Source: Streptomyces violaceusniger Tu 4113
Lineage (GTDB): Bacteria > Actinomycetota > Actinomycetes > Streptomycetales > Streptomycetaceae
DNA: 64,000 bases
Direction of reading: 5' to 3'
Assembly: GCF_000147815.2 (NCBI RefSeq)
Contig: NC_015951.1
Span: forward strand, 124,001-188,000
The notes beneath the pieces were generated by a model, which was not told the DNA's origin, searched no databases, and saw nothing but the letters and a program-made list of their open reading frames with translations. The position numbers and the translations under genes were made by a program. Shown here one piece after another: positions 51,292-60,228 of the stretch; the first letter of the stretch is position 1; each line of letters starts with the position of its first letter.

Positions 51292-51417
51292 CCAGCCCGC
51301 CGGACACCACCAGCTCACGACGCGCTGACGTCTGCCTGTCCACTCCCGAACCCCGCCACGGGGCCGGGGGCGGGCAGGGAGCCGGAACAGCCACCCACCG
51401 ACTGGATGAGGATGCAC

Positions 51418-51783
51418 ATGAACACCACGAATCCATCCGAGGACGTGACCGCGGCCGTGACCGCGGCCGTGACCGCGCTCCTCCTGACACGCCATCCGCC
51501 AGCAACATTCGACACGACCGGTGCCGTCGCCACAGCAGGATTTCTCTGCTCCCCTGGCGCACCCGGCTCCGCGCAGACTCGCGTCTGCCACCGCGCCCCG
51601 TTCCCGAGCGCCTTCAACGGCCGCTCCTTCGCCGACGTCGAGTCTGAGGAACACGTCCTCGTCGCCACCTACGCAGACCTGCTGCGCGAAGACGGCTGGA
51701 CGGTCACCGAGCGACCCTCCGGCCGCCCCGGACTCCTCGTCTCGAAGAACATCGTCGTCGCCGGGGAACTGCTCCATGGCTGA
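51418..51783 (+). CDS. Hypothetical protein
   Basis: 121 residues. Start at 51418 (also in-frame ATG 51406 and 51412; ggatgagg precedes). The first residues repeat VTAAV (12-bp direct repeats at about 51446-51480). The rest, HVLVATYADLLREDGWTVTE then GRPGLLVSKNIVVAGELLHG, is alpha/beta. The stop overlaps the next start by 8 nt. Confidence 0.5.
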   Translation: MNTTNPSEDVTAAVTAAVTALLLTRHPPATFDTTGAVATAGFLCSPGAPGSAQTRVCHRAPFPSAFNGRSFADVESEEHVLVATYADLLREDGWTVTERPSGRPGLLVSKNIVVAGELLHG

Positions 51784-52120
51784 CCACGACCCGCATCCGT
51801 TCAACTGCCCGGACTGCGCCGCCGCGCCGGGGCAACTGCACGAAGAGGGCTGCGACCACGCGCACTGCCCGGACACCGGCCGTCAGCGCGCGGTATGCGA
51901 ACACGACGGCGCGTGCGCCAGCCGCTGGAGCGGCGACTTTGTCGGAGCCGCTGAATGCCGTGAGTGGGACTGGTGGCTCATCGAGGACCCCGAGCTCGGT
52001 CTCAGTCCGTGCCCCGCTGGCACCAAGGACGCCATCAAAGACTTCAACCGGCTGCTCACCCACGCCCGCTGGGACGCCGATCTGCAGCGCTACGTCCGCA
52101 CCGACCTCACGACCACCTGA
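51776..52120 (+). CDS. Small Cys/Trp-rich protein
   Basis: 114 residues, start overlapping the previous gene. Many Cys/His in the first half (FNCPDCAAAPGQLHEEGCDH, CPDTGRQRAVCEHDG) suggest a zinc fold. The second half has REWDWWLIEDPELG. No family recognised. Confidence 0.6.
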   Translation: MADHDPHPFNCPDCAAAPGQLHEEGCDHAHCPDTGRQRAVCEHDGACASRWSGDFVGAAECREWDWWLIEDPELGLSPCPAGTKDAIKDFNRLLTHARWDADLQRYVRTDLTTT

Positions 52121-52162
52121 CTCCGCGCCGTCGTGCGCTCCGTGAAGAGAGGGACACCCACC

Positions 52163-52837
52163 ATGACCACCAACCCCGACGGCGGGAACGGCCACGAGCG
52201 TGCGCCCCGGTGGCACCGCTTACACGAGGCCCTCGCCTGGATGGGCCACCGGACCGGCCAGGCGAGGGCGAGGCTGGCGCAGCTGTGGCAGTACGACACC
52301 GTCCGCCACATGGCCTTCAGCGCCTGCGTAACCCTCCTCGGCGCCTGGCTGCTGAGTCAGTTCATGCCGCACGTTCCTAGCTGGGCGGCGGTCGTCCACG
52401 GGATGCGGGCCACCATCGACGACCCCGTACAGCGCTACCTCGCCACCCACACACAGGGGCTGCCCATCACCGCCGCCACGGCCTACAGCATCTGGAAGGC
52501 CCTCGGCTTCGCTGCCTTCGTCCTCGGGTTCTTCCACAACAGCTCTGCACGGCTCGCCTGGACGGTGTGGGGTGCCGTCACCGTGACCATGGTGTGGATC
52601 GGGACCCCCGAGCCCGGCCGCCAGGTCGCCGCCGGAGTCGCCCTCCTGGGCTGGGCCACTCTGTCCGTCCTGGCGCTGCGCGGCCTGCGTCTGCGACCGC
52701 CCGCCTTCGTCCACGTGCACAACGAGGCGCCGCCCGCTCCCCAGGTGGAGGTCCGCGCGGAGATCCACCCGCCGAGGACCGAGCCGACCCACTACATGCC
52801 CTACGGCCTCCCGTACCTGCCGCCGTCGCCGAACTGA
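52163..52837 (+). CDS. Integral membrane protein
   Basis: 224 residues with about four membrane helices (MAFSACVTLLGAWLLSQFM, ALGFAAFVLGFFHNSS, AWTVWGAVTVTMVWIG, VAAGVALLGWATLSVLALRG) and a proline-rich cytosolic tail ending LPYLPPSPN. ATG 52163 follows agaggga. Unknown function, transfer block. Confidence 0.65.
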   Translation: MTTNPDGGNGHERAPRWHRLHEALAWMGHRTGQARARLAQLWQYDTVRHMAFSACVTLLGAWLLSQFMPHVPSWAAVVHGMRATIDDPVQRYLATHTQGLPITAATAYSIWKALGFAAFVLGFFHNSSARLAWTVWGAVTVTMVWIGTPEPGRQVAAGVALLGWATLSVLALRGLRLRPPAFVHVHNEAPPAPQVEVRAEIHPPRTEPTHYMPYGLPYLPPSPN

Positions 52838-52992
52838 CGGCCGCCTGTCCGCCCTTCGGGCCCGGTCACCAGGTCCCGGGGGCGGGCAGGGAGCCGGAGC
52901 AGCCAACGCGCCGCATCCCCCACCACCCCTTGGCAGGCCGGTCCCGAGCACGGCCAGCCACCGCCCACCCGACCACAGCACACAAAGGACCC

Positions 52993-53253
52993 GTGGTGAT
53001 GCTGCCCCTCTCCATCGCAATCCTCATCGTCGGCACCCTCTTCGCCCTGACCGGCCACGCCCGCAAGGGCCAACAGGTCAAGGCCAACATCGCCGCGATG
53101 AAAGAAGCCGAGGCCGCACTCGCCGCCAACTTGGACCGCGAGCGCGCCGCCGGGATCACCTACGAGACCACCGAGTACCGGCGCCCGAGCCGCGCCGCGA
53201 ACGAGGCCGCCGCCAAGGTCCCGGTCCGCTACGGCGGCACCAAGCACAGCTGA
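52993..53253 (+). CDS. Small membrane-anchored helical protein
   Basis: 86 residues if started at GTG 52993 (alternatives GTG 52996, ATG 52999; aaagga upstream). Hydrophobic N-terminal helix MLPLSIAILIVGTLFALTG, then a long helix (VKANIAAMKEAEAALAANLD). No family recognised. Confidence 0.5.
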   Translation: MVMLPLSIAILIVGTLFALTGHARKGQQVKANIAAMKEAEAALAANLDRERAAGITYETTEYRRPSRAANEAAAKVPVRYGGTKHS

Positions 53254-53323
53254 CCCTCTACGGCTCTACACCGATCCGCCCCGAGGACCCCCCGGCACCG
53301 CGTCGCGGCACTGGGATGCCTCT

Positions 53324-53349
53324 CCTCCGCCCCTGAAAGCGGAGGTTTT
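53324..53349 (+). terminator. Rho-independent terminator
   Basis: CCTCCGC (53324-53330) pairs with GCGGAGG (53339-53345), followed by TTTT. Confidence 0.7.
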
Positions 53350-53367
53350 CCATGCAAGGAGTTCGTG

Positions 53368-53718
53368 ATGACGCTCGGCACCAGCACCGAGACATACGTG
53401 CTCGATACCGCACGCGACGGCCAGCGCATCCTCGCCGGAATCAACGGCGACGCCGCCTACGCGGTCGAAACGCTCATCAGCGAGTACCTGGAGCTGCGCG
53501 ACCAGGTCCAGCAGCTCAAGGACGGGCTGCCCCAGCACCACACCGACCCCGAACTGTGCCCCGCCTGCGACGCATTGGCGCAGCCGTGCCCCTACCACGC
53601 CGGACGGGCCGAGGGGTGGATCGAGCTCTCCAAGGCGGTACGCCTCGTGGCGGGCGATGACTCCACCTACGCCACGCTCGTCATGGAGCACGCGGACGCG
53701 GCAGGGGACGACGTATGA
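53368..53718 (+). CDS. Hypothetical protein with a Cys pair
   Basis: 116 residues, ATG 53368 after aaggag. Helical start (YAVETLISEYLELRDQVQQL), then PELCPACDALAQPCPYHAGR, a probable zinc site. The stop overlaps the next start (ATGA). Confidence 0.55.
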   Translation: MTLGTSTETYVLDTARDGQRILAGINGDAAYAVETLISEYLELRDQVQQLKDGLPQHHTDPELCPACDALAQPCPYHAGRAEGWIELSKAVRLVAGDDSTYATLVMEHADAAGDDV

Positions 53719-54068
53719 CGGTCGCCACCGACACCACGCTCTCCACGACAGCGGCCCGGAGCGCGCCCCAGGATGACACCGCTGACGTCGTCGACACTGC
53801 GAGCACTGCCCTCGAGGCCGCGGGGAACGCGGCCCTGGCCGCCGTACGGACCGGGAACCGCGAAGCCGCCCATCGGATCATCGCCGAGATGCTCCCCGAC
53901 GAGCGCGCCGACCTCGCCGACCACCTTGAGGAACTCCGCAAACTGCTCGGCCCGACCTGCGCCGAGTGCGGCGCACTCACTGAACTCGGCACCTGCACCA
54001 CCGATCCCTTCAGCGCGGAGTGCCGCTTCATCTGCAGCCGCTGCACGGCCGCCCGCCGCACCCGCTGA
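53715..54068 (+). CDS. Small zinc-ribbon-ended protein
   Basis: 117 residues, coupled to the previous gene. Helical N-terminus (ALAAVRTGNREAAHRIIAEM) and a C-terminal ribbon, PTCAECGALTELGTC and FICSRCTAARRTR. Unknown role; the two coupled genes may form a complex. Confidence 0.6.
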   Translation: MTVATDTTLSTTAARSAPQDDTADVVDTASTALEAAGNAALAAVRTGNREAAHRIIAEMLPDERADLADHLEELRKLLGPTCAECGALTELGTCTTDPFSAECRFICSRCTAARRTR

Positions 54069-54149
54069 ACGACCCCACCGGGGCAGCCGCCTCAGGCCCC
54101 ACCGGGCTGCCGCACGCTGTCACCCCACCTCGACAAGGAGCCCAAACCC

Positions 54150-54728
54150 ATGGTCCTCGCGCTGTTCAACCGCACCCGTCACGCGTCCGCCGAGCCCCCG
54201 GCCGTCGAGCCGTGGCCGGAGACCGGCGAGACCTGGATGCCCGAAGGCGTCACCGTCATCGAGCGGCACTGGAACCAGGCGATGAGCGCGATCGTCCTCG
54301 TCTACTCCGCCGACGCCAGCAGCTACCACCACGTCGTGGCCTGTCTCGGATGCCACTTCAGCGCCGTGCAAGATCCGGACTCCGCATACAGTTCCGGGCT
54401 GAAGCTGACGGACGCGAACCGGATCGCCACCCAGCACGCCACCGGCTGCCGGGCGCTGTCCCGCGCCATCCCGGACCGACCGGACGACGACAGCGCCCGC
54501 GACCAGTTACGCAAGTGGGCGCTCACCTGGCAGCGCAGGGCCGACAAGGTCCAGATCATGGTCAGCAACTTCGACCGCCACCGCCTCGCCCTCCAGCGCA
54601 GCAACCAGTGGATCGAGGCCGAGCTCCAGCAACTGGCCGTGGACCGGCCCGACGTCTTCGCCGTGCAGCGCAGCGAGTACGACCACACGACCTTCTACTA
54701 CTACGTCCTGTCCGCGCCCGAGAGCTGA
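54150..54728 (+). CDS. Hypothetical protein
   Basis: 192 residues, ATG 54150 after caaggag. The first half is beta-rich (VTVIERHWNQAMSAIVLVYS, YHHVVACLGCHFSAVQDPDS). The second half is helical (RKWALTWQRRADKVQIMVSN). One CxxC pair. No family recognised. Confidence 0.55.
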   Translation: MVLALFNRTRHASAEPPAVEPWPETGETWMPEGVTVIERHWNQAMSAIVLVYSADASSYHHVVACLGCHFSAVQDPDSAYSSGLKLTDANRIATQHATGCRALSRAIPDRPDDDSARDQLRKWALTWQRRADKVQIMVSNFDRHRLALQRSNQWIEAELQQLAVDRPDVFAVQRSEYDHTTFYYYVLSAPES

Positions 54729-54800
54729 CCAGTCCGTACGGCCTCGCCCGCTCGCCGCCGACAGCTTTCGCGGACCACGCACGGCCCGCACGACATCCGA

Positions 54801-54824
54801 CGCCCTCCCCGGCCGGGGAGGGCG
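54801..54824 (+). terminator. Stem-loop before the Nudix gene
   Basis: CGCCCTCCCC pairs with GGGGAGGGCG over a 4-nt loop. Confidence 0.65.
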
Positions 54825-54879
54825 CCCTTGTGCTCAGTGCCTGCTTCTGAACCCACCACGAGACCAGGAGAGATCCATC

Positions 54880-55635
54880 ATGAGCGAGATCACTGGGACC
54901 ATCCCGGCCGGGCTGCGCTGCTGGTCGGTGAGCTGGCCGGAGTACACGCCCGCAGACGTCACGCCGCCCGAGCTGCTGTCCACGGCTCTGGCCGAGCACG
55001 TGCCCGGCTGGGCCGAAGACGCCCCAACGCCCACCGACGTGCACGACTGGGACCGCCGGCGGGCGAACGTGCTCGTACCGTTCGAGCTGGACGCGCGGGG
55101 CTGGCCCCTGAACCCGCAGGGGCGCACCGGACGCACCGGACGCAACCTTGGCCGGTGGGGCGAGAACGCCGCCGCCGATCCGATCGTGGTCGCGGGCAGC
55201 GGCCAGGAGCGCCGGGTACTACTGATCGTCCGGGACGACATCCACGTGGAGGCGATCCCGGGCGGCATGGTCGAAGCGGGCGAGACCGCCCCGGCCGCTC
55301 TGGTCCGTGAGTTGCGTGAGGAGACCGGCGTCGACCTGTCCGACCACCGCCCGATCATCCTCGGCCAGGACCTCGTGGACGACTGGCGCAACTCGGATCA
55401 CGCGTGGGTCGCCTCCACCAGCGCGCTCTACCAGCTGCCCGCCACCGTAACCGCGATCGCGGCCGACGACGCCCTCGACGCCAACTGGTGGCCGTTCGGC
55501 TCGCTCGACCAGCTCGATGCCGCGATCACCGCCGCCGGACGCACCTCTACGCCGCGCACCGGCCCCTCTTGCAGCGCGCCCTTGACCACCTCGCCCAGTA
55601 ACCCACCCAACCCGGCAGGAGGCATCCATGGCTGA
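54880..55635 (+). CDS. Nudix hydrolase, NUDT9/ADP-ribose-like, with 3' frameshift
   Basis: The Nudix box is complete: GGMVEAGETAPAALVRELRE followed by ETG. Preceding residues ERRVLLIVRDDIHVEAIPGG place it near the ADP-ribose/NUDT9 branch, so it may cleave ADP-ribose or related nucleotides. Downstream, DDALDANWWPFGSLDQLDAA is intact. The natural C-terminus LYAAHRPLLQRALDHLAQ is in another frame (TAA at 55599-55601). In the present frame the gene runs to 55635 with a poor tail and overlaps the next start. An indel near 55545 is likely. Confidence 0.85.
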   Translation: MSEITGTIPAGLRCWSVSWPEYTPADVTPPELLSTALAEHVPGWAEDAPTPTDVHDWDRRRANVLVPFELDARGWPLNPQGRTGRTGRNLGRWGENAAADPIVVAGSGQERRVLLIVRDDIHVEAIPGGMVEAGETAPAALVRELREETGVDLSDHRPIILGQDLVDDWRNSDHAWVASTSALYQLPATVTAIAADDALDANWWPFGSLDQLDAAITAAGRTSTPRTGPSCSAPLTTSPSNPPNPAGGIHG

Positions 55636-56698
55636 CATTGCAGCCACCCCGACCAGCCGCACCTGGTATCCGGTCACACTCGGCACCGGACACGGCCGTA
55701 ACAGCGTCATCTGGCACGACGACCGGGTCGATCAGCCCAACCGCTGGAAGAAGACCGGACGCGTCCTCGTGCCCCATCTCTTCCACCACCTGGTGCCGAA
55801 GTACTTCATCACCCGCGTCCTCGACGTGATGGAGGCCAACCCGACCATCACCTTCGTCGTCCCGACGGAACACGCGGTCAGGATGAGCGACTTCGTCCAG
55901 AAGCGCGAGGCCGGCATGCGGCAGCACGCCGCCCGGTTCCATGTCCCTCCGGACGACGGCCCGCACGCCAGCCCGGTTGCCAAATCCGCGCGGGCCCGCG
56001 CCGCGAAGCCCCCGGCGAACATCTGGCTCGCGGTGACGGTCAACGACCAATGGACCGCCAAGACGCGCATCCGCGCGCTGCTGGAGACTCCGGCCGAAAC
56101 CAGGGTCGTCGTCTGCGAGCCGCTGACCGGTCCCGTCGACCTGGACCCGTTCCTGACCGAGCGCCGCGACGTCACGCACCCGGATGCCGACGCGCCGGAG
56201 GACGCCGTCGTCGACGGCATGGTGCGCCTTGGCGACCAGTGGCACCGCACCGAACGCCTGCACTGGGTCATCGCCGGAGGCGGGTTCGGGCCCAACGCCC
56301 GACCCCTGCACCCGCAATGGGCCCGCGACCTCCGCGACGCGTGCGCGCAGCACGACGTGCCGTTCTTCTTCACGCAGCACGGCGACTACCTCACGGCGCC
56401 CGTCGTCGACGACCCGGCATTCAGCGGTGGCCGCGCCTACGACGACCCCCTGCACGGAGGCCGCAGCTCGGCCTCGCTCCGCGAGCGAGGCCCCAGCCGC
56501 ACGTTCCGCTCGGGCCCGCGGCGCGCGATGGTGCCGGGCGACCGCACCCGACACACCTGGATGCTCGACCAGGACACCATCGCCGTCCGCGTCGGCAGGA
56601 AGTCCGCCGGCCGCGAGCTCGACGGCCGACTGCACGACGCCGTGCCCAGCTCCTCGACGGCCACGAGGCCGCCCGCTGAGGCGGCGGCCACGCACTGA
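55628..56698 (+). CDS. DUF5131 (Gp37/Gp68-like) family protein lacking the Cys motif
   Basis: 356 residues. The middle and end match the DUF5131 outline: VPHLFHHLVPKYFITRVLDV, NPTITFVVPTEHAVRM, HWVIAGGGFGPNARPLHPQW, HDVPFFFTQHGDY. Family members usually start with TWNPVTGC..CxxCYA, a Cys cluster; here only TWYPVTLGTGHGR remains and no Cys is near. The function of the family is uncertain. It may be an inactive or adapted form. Confidence 0.7.
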   Translation: MADIAATPTSRTWYPVTLGTGHGRNSVIWHDDRVDQPNRWKKTGRVLVPHLFHHLVPKYFITRVLDVMEANPTITFVVPTEHAVRMSDFVQKREAGMRQHAARFHVPPDDGPHASPVAKSARARAAKPPANIWLAVTVNDQWTAKTRIRALLETPAETRVVVCEPLTGPVDLDPFLTERRDVTHPDADAPEDAVVDGMVRLGDQWHRTERLHWVIAGGGFGPNARPLHPQWARDLRDACAQHDVPFFFTQHGDYLTAPVVDDPAFSGGRAYDDPLHGGRSSASLRERGPSRTFRSGPRRAMVPGDRTRHTWMLDQDTIAVRVGRKSAGRELDGRLHDAVPSSSTATRPPAEAAATH

Positions 56699-56870
56699 CC
56701 GCTCGGCTGCCGGAACGGACCGCCGGTGAACTGCCCACGGCGTCACCAGCCTCCGACTCCACCAACGCCCGTCCATGACTGGCACGGGCGACGCAAGCAC
56801 CCCACGGGCGGCGGGCGCCGGTACAACGCGCCGCCGCCCGCTCACACTCTGATCCCCTACAGGAATCCTG

Positions 56871-57101
56871 ATGACCAGCCGCCCCGAGGCCACAGACAAC
56901 ACCCCGTTACCCCAGTCCATCGCCCTGCGCTCCGCCGAGAACGACCTGCAGATGCTGCGTGGCCGACTCCGTACGGTCGCCGAGTTCATCCACGACCCGG
57001 CCATCGACTTTGCGGCCCGCCACGCGCTCGCGCAGCGCCTGGGCCTGCCCGTGCCGACCCCGGCACCCGCAACGCGGCAGACGAAGGAGGCAACTCTGTG
57101 A
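56871..57101 (+). CDS. Small helical protein before the Pycsar-like gene
   Basis: 76 residues, ATG 56871 after acagga. SIALRSAENDLQMLRGRLRT, EFIHDPAIDFAARHALAQRL is helical. The stop overlaps the next start (GTGA), so it is co-translated with the membrane protein at 57098. Confidence 0.55.
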   Translation: MTSRPEATDNTPLPQSIALRSAENDLQMLRGRLRTVAEFIHDPAIDFAARHALAQRLGLPVPTPAPATRQTKEATL

Positions 57102-57592
57102 ACCAGGCCCCGACCACCGACGAGCCCGGCACCCAGACCTCCTTCGTCGACCAGAACCTCAAAGACGCGCTCGCCGCGGTGACCGCCGAGATCGGCCGCA
57201 CCGACAACAAGGCCTCCCTACTGCTCGCCTTCAACGGCGCAGTCATCGCGGGCCTGGTGGGGTCGGCCGACAAGCACCTCCCCGTGCTGTGTCTCGTCGC
57301 GGGCGGCCTCGCGGTCCTGGCCCTGGCCGTCTCCACCGTCTTGCTGCTGCTCGTCGTCCTGCCCCGCCTACGCGGTGCGGACCGCGCGAGCTTCCCCTAC
57401 TGGGCCACGTGCGACACCCAGCAGATCCTCGCCGAGATGAGCGGCGACCACCGAGCGGACCGGATTCGTGTCCTCTCCCAGATCGCGCTGCCGAAGTTCC
57501 AGGGGCTGGGGCGCGCGATCCGCCTCTCGCTGGCCGCCGTCGTCCTCATCGTCTTCGCGGTCCTCGCCGTCATCGTGACCGCGCTCGCCTGA
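57098..57592 (+). CDS. Pycsar-effector-like two-helix membrane protein
   Basis: 164 residues, GTG 57098 after gaaggagg. The N-terminal block DALAAVTAEIGRTDNKASLL then LAFNGAVIAG is the conserved start of the Pycsar/DUF5706 effector family, followed by a first membrane pair (LPVLCLVAGGLAVLALAVST, VLLLLVVLP) and a last one (LSLAAVVLIVFAVLAVIVTA). Pycsar effectors damage the membrane in response to cyclic pyrimidines made by a paired cyclase. No cyclase is visible nearby, so defence use is uncertain. Confidence 0.72.
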   Translation: MNQAPTTDEPGTQTSFVDQNLKDALAAVTAEIGRTDNKASLLLAFNGAVIAGLVGSADKHLPVLCLVAGGLAVLALAVSTVLLLLVVLPRLRGADRASFPYWATCDTQQILAEMSGDHRADRIRVLSQIALPKFQGLGRAIRLSLAAVVLIVFAVLAVIVTALA

Positions 57593-57690
57593 CAGCAGAA
57601 GACCCCCGGCCACGTCACGACCCCGGAAGACGACTGCTCCGCCCCGCCCCGTCACCCAACCCTGCGCTGCCTGCCTGCCTGGAGTCCGCT

Positions 57691-60228
57691 GTGAAGAAGA
57701 CCCCCACCAAGAAGTCCGCCGCGAAAAGGGCCCCTGCGAAGAGGGCACCAGCCAAGAAGCCGACCGCGAAGAGGAGCTCCGCCAAGAAGGCCGCGGCGAA
57801 ACCGACGCCCATCCCCACCAGGATTGTGTACGGGCTCTTCCGCAGTATGGGCCGGAGTGCCAGGAACCTCGATCCGGCACACCGCAAGGACGGCATCGCG
57901 CTGCTCCTGCTCGCCAGCGCGCTGATTGTCGCCGCGGGAACCTGGGCCCACCTGCGGGGCCCAGTCGGCGGTCTCGTCGAGATCCTGGTGACCGGCGCCT
58001 TCGGCCGCCTCGACCTGCTGGTACCGGTGCTGCTCGGCGCCATCGCCGTACGCCTCATCCGGAACACAGCGAAGTCCGACGGCAACGGCCGTGTCGTCAT
58101 CGGGCTGTCCGTCCTGGTCATCGGCATGCTCGGGCTGGTCCACATCGCCTGCGGCTCACCGGCCCGCAGCGACACCATGCAGGCCATACGGGCCGCCGGC
58201 GGCCTGATCGGCTGGGGCGCCGCGACCCCGCTGACGTACACCATGGGCGACGTGCTGGCCGCACCGCTGCTGGTCCTGCTCATCTTCTTCGGGCTGCTGA
58301 TCGTCACGGCCACCCCGGTCAACGCCATCCCACAGCGGCTGCGGGCGCTCGGCGCGCACCTCGGCGTCGTCCAGGGCCAAGCGGCCGACGTGCCCGGCCA
58401 GGACGACCAGCGACACACGGAGCAGCGTCGCGAGGCGCCGCCCGCGCGCACCCGCCGTCCCGGGCCCGTCGGAGAGGCACACGACCCGGACGGCGTTCAG
58501 CAGAAGGCCCTCCTACAGCGCGGGGCACTCAAAACCGCAGCAACGTCGGCGCCCGCCGGCGCCCCGCCGAACCGGGTGATGCCGTCCCCCCGCGCCGTCC
58601 CCGACCTCACCAAGACACCGCCCGCCGGCCAGGAACGCGAACATCCCGCGCGCGCGGAGCAGCTCCAGCTGTCCAACGACACCACCTACTCCCTGCCGGC
58701 ACTCGACCTCCTCACACGCGGCGGCCCCGGGAAGGCACGCAGTGCCGCCAACGACGCCGTCGTCGCCTCGCTCTCGAACCTCTTCGCCGAGTTCAAGGTC
58801 GACGTTGCTGTCACCGGCTTCACGCGCGGGCCGACGGTCACCCGCTACGAGGTCGAGCTCGGCCCCGCCGTGAAGGTCGAGCGGATCACCGCGCTGACGA
58901 AGAACATCGCCTACGCCGTCGCCAGCCCGGACGTACGGATCATCAGCCCGATCCCCGGCAAGTCCGCGGTCGGCATCGAGATCCCCAACACCGACCGTGA
59001 GATGGTCAACCTCGGCGACGTGCTGCGGCTGGCCGCGGCCGCCGAGGACGACCACCCGCTGCTGGTGGCGCTCGGCAAGGACGTCGAGGGCGGCTACGTC
59101 ATGGCCAACCTCGCGAAGATGCCGCACATCCTGGTCGCCGGAGCCACCGGTTCCGGTAAGTCGTCGTGCATCAACTGCTTGATCACTTCCATCATGGTGC
59201 GCGCAACCCCCGAGGAGGTGCGCATGGTCCTCGTCGACCCCAAGCGGGTCGAGCTGACCGCCTACGAGGGCATCCCGCACCTGATCACGCCGATCATCAC
59301 CAACCCGAAGCGGGCCGCCGAGGCGCTCCAGTGGGTCGTACGCGAGATGGACCTGCGCTACGACGACCTCGCGGCGTACGGTTTCCGGCACATCGACGAC
59401 TTCAACGCAGCCGTACGAAGCGGCAAAGTGAAGGCGCCGACGGGCAGCGAGCGGAATCTCCAGCCGTACCCGTACCTGCTGGTGATCGTCGACGAGCTCG
59501 CCGACCTGATGATGGTCGCCCCGCGGGACGTTGAGGACGCGATCGTGCGCATCACGCAGCTTGCGCGCGCGGCCGGCATCCACCTGGTGCTCGCCACCCA
59601 GCGGCCGTCGGTAGACGTCGTCACCGGCCTGATCAAGGCGAACGTCCCCTCACGGCTCGCCTTCGCCGCCTCCTCGCTCACCGACTCGCGCGTCATCCTC
59701 GACCAGCCCGGCGCGGAGAAGCTGATCGGCAAGGGCGACGGGCTGTTCCTGCCGATGGGGGCGAACACGCCTGCCCGTATGCAGGGCGCGTTCGTCACCG
59801 AGGACGAGATCGCGGCCGTCGTCCAGCACTGCAAGGACAAGATGGCGTCCGACTTCCGGGACGACGTCATCGTGGGCACTAAGCAGAAGGAAGAGATCGA
59901 CGAGGACATCGGCGACGACCTGGACCTGCTGTGCGAGGCGGCCGAGCTGGTCGTCTCCACCCAGTTCGGTTCGACGTCCATGCTTCAGCGCAAGCTGCGT
60001 GTCGGCTTCGCCAAGGCCGGACGGCTGATGGACCTCATGGAGTCCCGCAACATCGTCGGACCCAGCGAGGGCTCCAAGGCGCGGGACGTCCTCGTGAAGC
60101 GGGACGAGCTGGACGGAGTGTTGGCATTGCTCCGTCCCGAACCCGGCAGTGCGCAAGGAGAAAGCGCGGACACCGACAGCCTCCAAGAGCGGGTCCAAAC
60201 CGCAACTGGCGGAGAGCGGCTGCGATGA
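57691..60228 (+). CDS. ftsK: Full-length FtsK/SpoIIIE DNA translocase paralogue
   Basis: 845 residues from GTG 57691. A Lys/Ala-rich start (KKTPTKKSAAKRAPAKRA) resembles histone H1 tails. Membrane helices follow (residues 65-215), then a linker. The motor has Walker A GATGSGKSSC (about 484), LVDPKRVELTAYEGIP and Walker B LLVIVDELADLMMV (about 597). The gamma domain closes it: STQFGSTSMLQRKLRVGFAK then AGRLMDLMESRNIVGP. All parts of a chromosomal-type FtsK are present, so it may resolve or segregate this replicon or help its transfer. Confidence 0.93.
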   Translation: MKKTPTKKSAAKRAPAKRAPAKKPTAKRSSAKKAAAKPTPIPTRIVYGLFRSMGRSARNLDPAHRKDGIALLLLASALIVAAGTWAHLRGPVGGLVEILVTGAFGRLDLLVPVLLGAIAVRLIRNTAKSDGNGRVVIGLSVLVIGMLGLVHIACGSPARSDTMQAIRAAGGLIGWGAATPLTYTMGDVLAAPLLVLLIFFGLLIVTATPVNAIPQRLRALGAHLGVVQGQAADVPGQDDQRHTEQRREAPPARTRRPGPVGEAHDPDGVQQKALLQRGALKTAATSAPAGAPPNRVMPSPRAVPDLTKTPPAGQEREHPARAEQLQLSNDTTYSLPALDLLTRGGPGKARSAANDAVVASLSNLFAEFKVDVAVTGFTRGPTVTRYEVELGPAVKVERITALTKNIAYAVASPDVRIISPIPGKSAVGIEIPNTDREMVNLGDVLRLAAAAEDDHPLLVALGKDVEGGYVMANLAKMPHILVAGATGSGKSSCINCLITSIMVRATPEEVRMVLVDPKRVELTAYEGIPHLITPIITNPKRAAEALQWVVREMDLRYDDLAAYGFRHIDDFNAAVRSGKVKAPTGSERNLQPYPYLLVIVDELADLMMVAPRDVEDAIVRITQLARAAGIHLVLATQRPSVDVVTGLIKANVPSRLAFAASSLTDSRVILDQPGAEKLIGKGDGLFLPMGANTPARMQGAFVTEDEIAAVVQHCKDKMASDFRDDVIVGTKQKEEIDEDIGDDLDLLCEAAELVVSTQFGSTSMLQRKLRVGFAKAGRLMDLMESRNIVGPSEGSKARDVLVKRDELDGVLALLRPEPGSAQGESADTDSLQERVQTATGGERLR

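Noticed and set aside
56959..57690. 5' part of a 1089-codon plus-strand frame ending with FtsK
   Set aside because: Before GTG 57691 it is Arg/Pro-rich and antiphase to the Pycsar-like gene; the Shine-Dalgarno and Lys/Ala start at 57691 fit better.
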